Part shown: positions 1 through 6,784 of the stretch, in pieces
How positions within the stretch are numbered: the first letter of the stretch is position 1
Layout: each line of letters starts with the position of its first letter
Assembly (NCBI GenBank): GCA_018062725.1
Contig: JAGORP010000080.1
Coordinates: 1 to 9,978 of the forward strand
Direction: 5' to 3'
Source: Flavobacterium sp.
Lineage (GTDB): Bacteria; Bacteroidota; Bacteroidia; Flavobacteriales; Flavobacteriaceae
Length of the DNA: 9,978 nucleotides
Translations under genes and position numbers: made by a program
The notes under the pieces: generated by a model
Told to the model about the DNA's origin: nothing
The model's database searches: none
The model's input: only the letters and a program-made list of their open reading frames with translations

Positions 1-574
1 TTTAAATATAGAAGCCCATTATAGAACCACTGGACCTGAAATTTGGGAGCAAACCAATGGCCAAGTTACTCACGTGGTTGCTTGTACAGGTACAGGAGGA
101 ACTTTATCGGGTATTGGTAAATTCTTAAAAGAGAAAAATCCAAACATTCGTATTTTAGGAGTTGATGCCTACGGTTCGGTAATTAAAAAATACCATGAAA
201 CTAAAGAATTTGATGCCGATGAAATTTATCCTTATAGAATTGAAGGATTGGGTAAAAATTTAATTCCAACAGCAACAGATTTTGACGTTATCGATAAATT
301 TGTAAAAGTAACTGACGAAGAGAGTGCGCACATGACTCGTGCTATTGCCAAAACAGAAGGCTTATTTGTAGGGTATACTTCTGGAGCAGTCGTTCAAGCT
401 ATGAAACAATATGCAGAAGAAGGAGAATTTGACGAAAACAGTAAAGTAATTGCCATTTTTCCAGATCACGGTTCCCGTTATATGAGTAAAGTATTTAACG
501 ACGAATGGATGAGTGCTCAAGGTTTTTTTGATAGCGTAAATGCAGAAGAACAAAAAATTGAATTCATAAAATAA
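1..574 (+). CDS. PLP-dependent cysteine synthase family protein, C-terminal part (cut by window start)
   Basis: The reading frame is open from base 2, so the 5' end lies outside the window; 190 codons are visible, a little over half of the usual 320-350 residues. The first readable residues include [15 protein letters not shown], typical of the cysteine synthase / cystathionine beta-synthase fold (PLP fold type II). The glycine-rich loop TGTGGT, which holds the PLP phosphate, follows at about bases 86-103. Later come YTSGAV, where a serine normally contacts the PLP ring nitrogen, and PDHGSRY near the C-terminus. The family makes cysteine from O-acetylserine and sulfide, or cystathionine from serine and homocysteine, in the cytoplasm. 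The PLP-binding lysine is in the missing half, so the exact reaction cannot be settled. No C-terminal CBS domains follow. A GTG at 74 is an internal valine codon, not the start. The gene converges on the lipoprotein gene and shares its terminator. Confidence 0.9.
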   Translation, partial: LNIEAHYRTTGPEIWEQTNGQVTHVVACTGTGGTLSGIGKFLKEKNPNIRILGVDAYGSVIKKYHETKEFDADEIYPYRIEGLGKNLIPTATDFDVIDKFVKVTDEESAHMTRAIAKTEGLFVGYTSGAVVQAMKQYAEEGEFDENSKVIAIFPDHGSRYMSKVFNDEWMSAQGFFDSVNAEEQKIEFIK

Positions 575-602
575 AAGTTCAATTCGAAAATTATAAAAAT
601 TA

Positions 603-637
603 AAAAAGCGGTTACTACTTAAAGTATACCGCTTTTT
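603..637. terminator. Bidirectional intrinsic terminator between convergent genes
   Basis: AAAAAGCGGT (603-612) pairs with ACCGCTTTTT (628-637), and an inner TACT/AGTA helix (613-616 with 623-626) leaves a small loop and one bulged T. The stem ends in an A-run on one side and a T-run on the other, so it can end transcripts from both strands. It lies 28 bp after the cysteine synthase stop and 20 bp after the lipoprotein stop. Confidence 0.85.
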
Positions 638-657
638 CGTTTGAACTTGGTAATAGT

Positions 658-2046
658 TTATTGTAAATATTTTTCAAATTCCGCGTCAAACAAACTTACA
701 AACGCATTGTTTATAGTTCCATCAGCATTCAGAATCATCGCTCGATGAATTTTAGTAATAACCCATTTCTCTTTTATTTCTTCAAAATTAGTAGCATGTA
801 ACTCGGTAATATTGGATTTTGATTTTACTAAACTTTCTTTCCAGTTTTTGTCAGAATCATCAATATTAACCGCAATGAAATTCAAATTCGGATATTTGGC
901 TTTTAATTCGGACGCGCGTTTGTGAGCCATTTCCATGTGGGATTGTGCTTCTGATGTCCAAAAGAAAACAACCGTTTTTAAACCTTTTGCATCAAGCGTC
1001 TTTACTTTCTGATTATTCAAATCAACCAACTCAATTTCGGGTAAATTTTTACTTTTTGCCAAAACCTGAATTTGAGTACCTATTTTTTTAATTTTTGCTT
1101 TACTTTCTTTATCAGTTGAAAGCTGATAATATTTGTCTAAAAAAGCTTTATTATGCTGAATATTTTGATCTTCTAAAAGATACATAAAGGCAATTTTATG
1201 CAAAATAGAATTTTTGATAGTAGTATCGGTAAAGATAGAATCGGCAACTTTTAACTTTTTAATATTATTTTCTAACGAATAACTGTTATTATCCTTACAG
1301 GTTACATTGTTTAACATAGCTGTTAAATAACCTACAAAAGGGGCAAAGTGGGTGAGTTTATGGTTGTTAAAATCGATATTTTTTCGAAAGCAATAATAAT
1401 CTTTAGGCAATAATTTACAAACATCATCATTAGTTCTAAATTTATGTGCCATGGGGTACATTTCTTTTTGTGCCAAATAAGGTAACTCTAACATGGACTT
1501 AGCATATAAATCGAAATCATCACTCCAATCTATTTCTTCTTTTCTTCTTTCATAAAATGCTTTATTTATTTTCTGATCAGAATTTATTTTAGATTCAAAT
1601 TTTTTCAAATCATAATCATAAATATCAAAAGCAGCATTTTTTTCATTTTCATTCTTCAAAAACAATTCAATTAAAAAATTGTTTTTCTCATCCCCACGTC
1701 CACAAAAAGTTAGTGAATTGTCAAACTCGTGAGTATTCAAACGAATCATCAAACTATCTCCTTTATCAAAATAAATATATTGATATTCAGGATCGCGTTT
1801 AAAAGTATACATCCCTGCCGATAAGGTGTCATATTTTTGAAAAAAACGGTTGTTTTTATCTAATTCAATAGTGTCAATTACTTTATTATCCTTACATAAA
1901 TAAACAAACTTTGAATTCGGATTGATAATTTCGCCACCAAAATAAGAAATACTACCATTGCCATTTAGCATATCGTTACAAGATATGAAAAGAGTTGGTA
2001 CTGAAAGAAAAGGTAGAAATAGTAGTTTTTTTAAATAGGCAATCAT
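658..2046 (-). CDS. TlpA-like lipoprotein with a thioredoxin fold lacking the redox cysteines
   Basis: The ATG at 2046 gives 462 residues. It is preferred to a TTG eight codons upstream (2070), because that TTG lies inside a -7 promoter box (2068-2075). The N-terminus has a KK-charged start, a hydrophobic stretch and FISC, a plausible lipobox with the lipidated cysteine at 23, so the protein is probably anchored in an envelope membrane facing the periplasm. Residues ~30-120 are beta-rich and resemble the N-terminal domain (DUF4369-like) found before TlpA domains in Bacteroidota. The middle is charged and helical. Residues ~332-462 have a thioredoxin-like order: VVFFWTSE strand-helix, a second strand NFIAVNIDD, and a C-terminal RAMILNADGTI strand. 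The position that normally reads WCxxC is WTSEAQSH (~363-370), and the usual cis-proline before the third strand is replaced (KIHRA). Thiol oxidoreductase activity is therefore unlikely. A binding or structural role is inference. The gene is monocistronic between a divergent promoter and a terminator. Confidence 0.8.
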   Translation of the reverse strand: MIAYLKKLLFLPFLSVPTLFISCNDMLNGNGSISYFGGEIINPNSKFVYLCKDNKVIDTIELDKNNRFFQKYDTLSAGMYTFKRDPEYQYIYFDKGDSLMIRLNTHEFDNSLTFCGRGDEKNNFLIELFLKNENEKNAAFDIYDYDLKKFESKINSDQKINKAFYERRKEEIDWSDDFDLYAKSMLELPYLAQKEMYPMAHKFRTNDDVCKLLPKDYYCFRKNIDFNNHKLTHFAPFVGYLTAMLNNVTCKDNNSYSLENNIKKLKVADSIFTDTTIKNSILHKIAFMYLLEDQNIQHNKAFLDKYYQLSTDKESKAKIKKIGTQIQVLAKSKNLPEIELVDLNNQKVKTLDAKGLKTVVFFWTSEAQSHMEMAHKRASELKAKYPNLNFIAVNIDDSDKNWKESLVKSKSNITELHATNFEEIKEKWVITKIHRAMILNADGTINNAFVSLFDAEFEKYLQ

Positions 2047-2067
2047 TCGTATTAATTTATTGACAAA

Positions 2068-2075
2068 CAAATATA
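2068..2075 (-). promoter_or_regulatory. Bacteroidota -7 box for the TlpA-like lipoprotein gene
   Basis: The minus strand reads TATATTTG, an exact match to TAnnTTTG. Transcription would start around 2060, leaving a leader of about 15 nt before the ATG at 2046. I see no convincing TTG at the -33 distance. The box contains the alternative TTG start codon, which argues against that start. Confidence 0.5.
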
Positions 2076-2175
2076 TTTTTATAATTAATATACTGCTGTT
2101 AAGGTACAGTTAAAGTTAGTAAAGGCAATATATAAAAAACTATTCACGAATCATTAATTACTGATTTGTAATTAG

Positions 2176-2183
2176 TACTTTTG
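2176..2183 (+). promoter_or_regulatory. Bacteroidota -7 box for the ABC-F gene
   Basis: TACTTTTG matches TAnnTTTG exactly and is followed by C, as is common at these promoters. It lies 24 bp before the ATG at 2208, giving a short A-rich leader of roughly 18 nt with no Shine-Dalgarno sequence. No TTG is present 17-20 bp upstream, so the -33 element is weak or absent. Confidence 0.5.
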
Positions 2184-2207
2184 CAACTCGTTATAAAAAA
2201 TAATTAA

Positions 2208-3824
<1,617 letters not shown>

Positions 3825-3828
3825 ATAG

Positions 3829-3859
3829 AAAATCCCGCTAAGTAGCGGGATTTTTTTTT
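3829..3859 (+). terminator. Intrinsic terminator of the ABC-F gene
   Basis: AAAATCCCGCT (3829-3839) pairs perfectly with AGCGGGATTTT (3844-3854) around a 4-nt AAGT loop, and the T-run continues to 3859. It starts 4 bp after the ABC-F stop. The T-run overlaps the OsmC stop codon (3858-3860) on the other strand, so the two convergent genes nearly touch. The A-rich far side may let it serve the minus strand as well. Confidence 0.9.
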
Positions 3860-4250
3860 AATCCAATAAAGTTTCAATTTCAATTGGGTTCGTAAGTATT
3901 TTATGAATGGGGCAACTGTTGGCTATTTTTAACAATCGCTCTCTTTGTGAATCGTCTAAAGTACCGAAAAGGCTTATGTTTCTATTTATAATAGATGTAG
4001 AATTTTCTTGATCCCATTCAAAAGTGACTTCGACTTTAGACTCTGTCAAATTCCAGCCTTTTCGATCGGCATACATCCGGAGTGTTATCGCTGTACACGC
4101 ACCTAAAGCGGAAGCTAGTAATTCTTTTGGGGCAAAGCCTAAATCATTACCACCAAATTCCTTAGGTTCATCTGCAATGATTGTATTTCCAATTGTTTTG
4201 ATTTCCGTTTTGTACAATTCTGTTCCGATAGATGCTGTAATTTTTGCCAT
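3858..4250 (-). CDS. OsmC/Ohr family protein
   Basis: The 130-residue length is normal for the family. The motif GFAPKELLASALGACTAITL (39-58) carries the first conserved cysteine, Cys52. NSCPIHK (111-117) carries the second, Cys113. In characterised Ohr/OsmC proteins these two form the reactive pair that reduces organic hydroperoxides, with a dithiol partner regenerating the enzyme; the protein is cytoplasmic and dimeric. Both cysteines and the glutamate before the first helix are present, so peroxidase activity is plausible. The substrate cannot be read from sequence, and the subgroup (Ohr, OsmC or YhfA-like) is uncertain. The ATG at 4250 lies 10 bp after the pirin stop with no promoter between, so the gene is the second cistron of a pirin-osmC operon. 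It ends at the hairpin shared with the ABC-F gene. Confidence 0.88.
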   Translation of the reverse strand: MAKITASIGTELYKTEIKTIGNTIIADEPKEFGGNDLGFAPKELLASALGACTAITLRMYADRKGWNLTESKVEVTFEWDQENSTSIINRNISLFGTLDDSQRERLLKIANSCPIHKILTNPIEIETLLD

Positions 4251-4260
4251 AACTTATAAA

Positions 4261-5139
4261 TTAATCTTCTAAATATCCAAATTTACCTAAATTCACATCA
4301 TTAAAAGCTTGTACAATTTCTTCTCTAGTATTCATTACAAAGGGGCCATGTGCAAAAATGGGTTCGTTGATCGGTTCTCCACTCAATACAAGTACAATAG
4401 CATTTTCTAAAGCTTCGATAATAAAATCTTCACCTTCATTTTCAAACAATACAAAATGATCTGTTGGGACAATTTCTGTATCGTTTACTTTTATGCTTCC
4501 TTCAATAACCAACAAAGCCGTATTATAATGGGCTGGGAAAGAAAAATGTACTCTTCCGCCTGAATTCAGTTTGGCATTTTGCATATGAACAGGGGTGAAA
4601 GTAGATGCAGGACCATTTACCTCTTTGTAATTTCCGGCAATTACTTCAATAAAACCAGCATTATCAGCCAATTCATATTTTCCCATTTGGTCATTCGAGA
4701 TGGCTTGATATTTCGGTTGACTCATTTTGTCTTTGGCCGGTAAATTTACCCACATTTGTACCATTTGAAAAATACCGCCTTTTTTACTGAATTCGGCTTC
4801 GTGATATTCTTTGTGTAAAACTCCTGAAGCGGCCGTCATCCATTGTACATCACCTTCACCAATTATTCCACCACCGCCAGCACTGTCATGGTGTGCTACT
4901 TTCCCTTTATACGCAATTGTAACCGTTTCGAAGCCTCTGTGTGGATGAACACCAACTCCTTTTGGAATTTCTGACGGAGGAAAATTATATTTAGAATTGT
5001 AATCTAACATGATAAACGGACTCATACGTTCCATATCCAAACGAAATCCACTTGGAATAAAATTATGTACTCTAAATCCATCGCCTACAAAATGTGGTGC
5101 TCTTGGTGTGGCTACTAATTCAATTTTTTTTGTTGCCAT
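4261..5139 (-). CDS. Pirin family protein (bicupin)
   Basis: This 292-residue protein is typical of bacterial pirins such as YhhW/YhaK types. The N-terminal cupin has VHPHRGFETV (64-73), giving His65 and His67. GVLHKEY (106-112) gives His109 and Glu111. These four match the metal ligands known from human pirin and bacterial homologues. GDVQWMTAASG (96-106) is the family's central signature. The C-terminal cupin (~180-290) has ALLVIEGSIKVN and HGPFVMNTREEI, which are usual pirin features. Several bacterial pirins oxidise quercetin-like flavonoids, and others modulate metabolic enzymes, so the role here is open. The start at 5139 has a good ribosome binding site, unusual in this window. The gene follows a Crp/Fnr regulator by 75 bp and is tightly followed by osmC, which suggests a redox or electrophile-stress role. 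Confidence 0.92.
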   Translation of the reverse strand: MATKKIELVATPRAPHFVGDGFRVHNFIPSGFRLDMERMSPFIMLDYNSKYNFPPSEIPKGVGVHPHRGFETVTIAYKGKVAHHDSAGGGGIIGEGDVQWMTAASGVLHKEYHEAEFSKKGGIFQMVQMWVNLPAKDKMSQPKYQAISNDQMGKYELADNAGFIEVIAGNYKEVNGPASTFTPVHMQNAKLNSGGRVHFSFPAHYNTALLVIEGSIKVNDTEIVPTDHFVLFENEGEDFIIEALENAIVLVLSGEPINEPIFAHGPFVMNTREEIVQAFNDVNLGKFGYLED

Positions 5140-5143
5140 TGTG

Positions 5144-5151
5144 TTTCCTTT
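5144..5151 (-). promoter_or_regulatory. Shine-Dalgarno-like site of the pirin gene
   Basis: The minus strand reads AAAGGAAA, ending five bases before the ATG at 5139. Most other starts in this window have no purine-rich anti-SD match, so this fixes the start and may mark stronger translation. Confidence 0.55.
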
Positions 5152-5166
5152 TTAAAAGTTATAGGA

Positions 5167-5174
5167 CAAAATTA
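5167..5174 (-). promoter_or_regulatory. -7 box of the pirin-osmC operon
   Basis: The minus strand reads TAATTTTG, matching TAnnTTTG. Transcription would begin near 5160, about 20 nt before the pirin ATG. No TTG is found at the -33 distance. That fits a promoter needing an activator but does not prove it. Confidence 0.45.
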
Positions 5175-5191
5175 CTTCACCACAAAATCGT

Positions 5192-5205
5192 ATGCATTGA
5201 TGTAT
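5192..5205. promoter_or_regulatory. Imperfect palindrome, possible Crp/Fnr-type operator
   Basis: The 14 bases ATGCATTGATGTAT form an inverted repeat ATnCAT-TG-ATGnAT with one mismatch per arm. The centre is about 38 bp upstream of the predicted pirin transcription start, near the position used by activators of the class II Crp type. The neighbouring gene encodes a Crp/Fnr regulator. AT-rich DNA yields such palindromes by chance, so this is tentative. Confidence 0.25.
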
Positions 5206-5214
5206 GATAAGAAA

Positions 5215-5817
5215 TTAATAGGGTTTAAAATTGCGTTTGGCTAATTCTTTTCTAACGCGACTTAGACTTTCCGGAGTAATTCCCAGGTAAGAAGCGATCA
5301 TCCACTGAGGCACTCGTAAAAGCATATCGGGATAAAGTTTGATAAAATCCAAATAGCGTTCTTCTGCAGAAGCACCCAGCAACAAATTGATTCTTTTTTG
5401 TAAGTGTCGAATGTGATTTTGCAAGGCTCTATCATTAAACAAACGAAAGGAAACACTAATTTCACAAGCAAGATTAATAAAATTTTGATCGAGCAGAATC
5501 ACAGTAGTTTCTTCAATCGCATCGATATAAAAATCAGAAGGTTCGTTAAAAAAAATACTACTACGATCACTGATAATCCAACTCTCGGAAGCAAATTGAA
5601 TAATATGTTCTTTTCCTAAAGTATCGATTGTGTAGGAGCGAAGTAGCCCTTTTTCAACAAAGAACGAATGATTGCAAATTTCACCTTGACGTAATAAAAG
5701 TTCCCCTTTTTGGACTGTTTTTGTTTGAATAGCATTGTTTAGAACCAATAATTGTTCTTTGGTTATTCCTGCTTTAGTTTGAAGGTATTCGGTAAAAAGT
5801 ATTGATGTACTTGTCAT
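5215..5817 (-). CDS. Crp/Fnr family transcriptional regulator
   Basis: The 200 residues show the Crp/Fnr layout. A cyclic-nucleotide-binding-type beta-roll spans ~28-115 (KGELLLRQGEICNHSFFVEKG and following strands). A long dimerisation helix spans ~117-147. A C-terminal winged helix-turn-helix (~169-195) has QWMIASYLGITPESLSRVRK, the recognition-helix pattern common in Bacteroidota members. The phosphate-binding cassette of cAMP-responsive Crp is not recognisable around 78-90. There is no cysteine cluster for Fnr-type Fe-S binding; only Cys48 and Cys118 are present. The signal is therefore unknown. It is transcribed in the same direction as pirin and osmC and ends 75 bp before pirin, which makes it the likely local regulator. 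The start at 5817 is an ATG. Upstream, only a weak -7-like TATCTTTT (5834-5841) is seen, just after the terminator of the SIMPL gene. Confidence 0.9.
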   Translation of the reverse strand: MTSTSILFTEYLQTKAGITKEQLLVLNNAIQTKTVQKGELLLRQGEICNHSFFVEKGLLRSYTIDTLGKEHIIQFASESWIISDRSSIFFNEPSDFYIDAIEETTVILLDQNFINLACEISVSFRLFNDRALQNHIRHLQKRINLLLGASAEERYLDFIKLYPDMLLRVPQWMIASYLGITPESLSRVRKELAKRNFKPY

Positions 5818-5842
5818 GTTGCTATTGCTCTCTAAAAGATAA

Positions 5843-5874
5843 TGAAAATAAAAAACTCCTGGATTACAGGAGTT
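5843..5874 (-). terminator. Intrinsic terminator of the SIMPL-domain gene
   Basis: AACTCCTG (5854-5861) and CAGGAGTT (5867-5874) form a perfect 8-bp stem around a 5-nt loop. On the minus strand the stem is followed by a T-rich run (TTTTATTTTC). It lies 17 bp after the stop at 5892 and separates this gene from the Crp/Fnr gene. Confidence 0.85.
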
Positions 5875-5891
5875 GATTGAGAAGATAAGAA

Positions 5892-6659
5892 TTAGTTTAA
5901 CTCGTATTCTAATCGTACCGTAATTCTAGCGGTTTTGTTTTTGCTATAAGTATCGTTAATACCTCCGTAACTGTCTTCTTCGGTAGAACCTTGACCTGTA
6001 ATTTGGAAAACACCCATACTTGCATTTTTAAGTTTACCGATGTCTCCATTTCCTTGTTTTACGATTTTTTCGGCACGTTCACGAGCATCTTTGGTCGCAC
6101 TTTCAATCAGACTATGTTTTAAACTTGGTAATTCTGAGTAGGTGTATTGCACCGAATTTGAAGCCAACTCGATTCCCGAATTAATCAACTCCGAAGTTTT
6201 ACTCGAAACCGCTTCAATTCGTTTCATTAAATCAGGGTTTTTCTTGGCTGAAAAAGTAATAGTTTGTGTGGCTTCATAACCATCAAAAACCTGTTCGTAT
6301 TTATTATTGTAAGAATTATTAGGGTCTTCGGTGCGAACTTCACGGAATTTTTTCTGAAAATTCACAGCTCCAAAGGTAAACTCATTAGCACTAAATCCTT
6401 TATTAATGAAGAAATTAGATACAATTTTTTGATCGGAAGTAATTTTACTATACGCTTCCTTAATATCATAACTTTTAGTTGTAAAACTTCCAGACCAAAG
6501 AATTTCATCAGAGACAAAATCTTTTGTTCCTAGCCCGATAACTGAAATTGAATCGAGATTTTCATTTCGATTTTTAAAAGCCATTCCTAATAAAAAGCCA
6601 GTGAGTACGATGGCTAACCCGTAAATTAATGCTGATTTGATTTTGTCGTCCATTTCCAT
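5892..6659 (-). CDS. SIMPL-domain (DUF541) protein with an N-terminal membrane anchor
   Basis: The 255-residue protein starts with a short charged segment and one hydrophobic helix (~9-27, ALIYGLAIVLTGFLLGMAF). This makes it membrane-anchored, or possibly exported with an uncleaved signal. From ~36 to 253 it matches the SIMPL/DUF541 pattern: an opening SISVIGLGTKDFVSDEI strand pair, a repeat of helical and beta segments, the TQTITFSAKKNPDLMKRIEAV region, a conserved helix ATKDARERAEKIV (188-200), and a closing ARITVRLEYEL strand. Family members such as E. coli YggE and mouse SIMPL are linked to oxidative stress or signalling, but no biochemical reaction is established. The ATG at 6659 is taken as the start; an ATG two codons later (6653) is equally possible. 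It has its own promoter-like element and terminator and is probably monocistronic. Confidence 0.85.
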   Translation of the reverse strand: MEMDDKIKSALIYGLAIVLTGFLLGMAFKNRNENLDSISVIGLGTKDFVSDEILWSGSFTTKSYDIKEAYSKITSDQKIVSNFFINKGFSANEFTFGAVNFQKKFREVRTEDPNNSYNNKYEQVFDGYEATQTITFSAKKNPDLMKRIEAVSSKTSELINSGIELASNSVQYTYSELPSLKHSLIESATKDARERAEKIVKQGNGDIGKLKNASMGVFQITGQGSTEEDSYGGINDTYSKNKTARITVRLEYELN

Positions 6660-6686
6660 AGTTTTTTAGTTTACTAAATATAGAAC

Positions 6687-6716
6687 AAAATCTATTCCAA
6701 TTTGCTAGCTTTTCAA
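6687..6716 (-). promoter_or_regulatory. Candidate promoter of the SIMPL-domain gene
   Basis: On the minus strand a TTG (6716-6714) lies 19 bp upstream of TAGATTTT followed by G. This is close to the Bacteroidota TTG-N19-TAnnTTTG pattern, with one extra T in the -7 box. The predicted leader is about 20 nt and A-rich, without a Shine-Dalgarno match. Confidence 0.4.
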
Positions 6717-6727
6717 TTATTTTTTAA

Positions 6728-6755
6728 CAAAGAAAAAGGGACAAAACGTCCCTTT
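6728..6755 (-). terminator. Intrinsic terminator of pheT
   Basis: AAAGGGAC (6735-6742) pairs with GTCCCTTT (6748-6755) around a 5-nt loop. On the minus strand the stem runs into TTCTTTGTTAAAAA, a moderately T-rich tail. It lies 29 bp beyond the pheT stop. Confidence 0.8.
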
Positions 6756-6784
6756 AAAAAATCTTATGATAAAATAAAAAATGT

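Noticed and set aside
362..553. 63-codon open frame on - inside the cysteine synthase gene
   Set aside because: It is antisense to conserved enzyme motifs, with no promoter or known domain.
4024..4272. 82-codon open frame on + over the OsmC gene
   Set aside because: It lies opposite the OsmC coding sequence and shows no family features or start signals.
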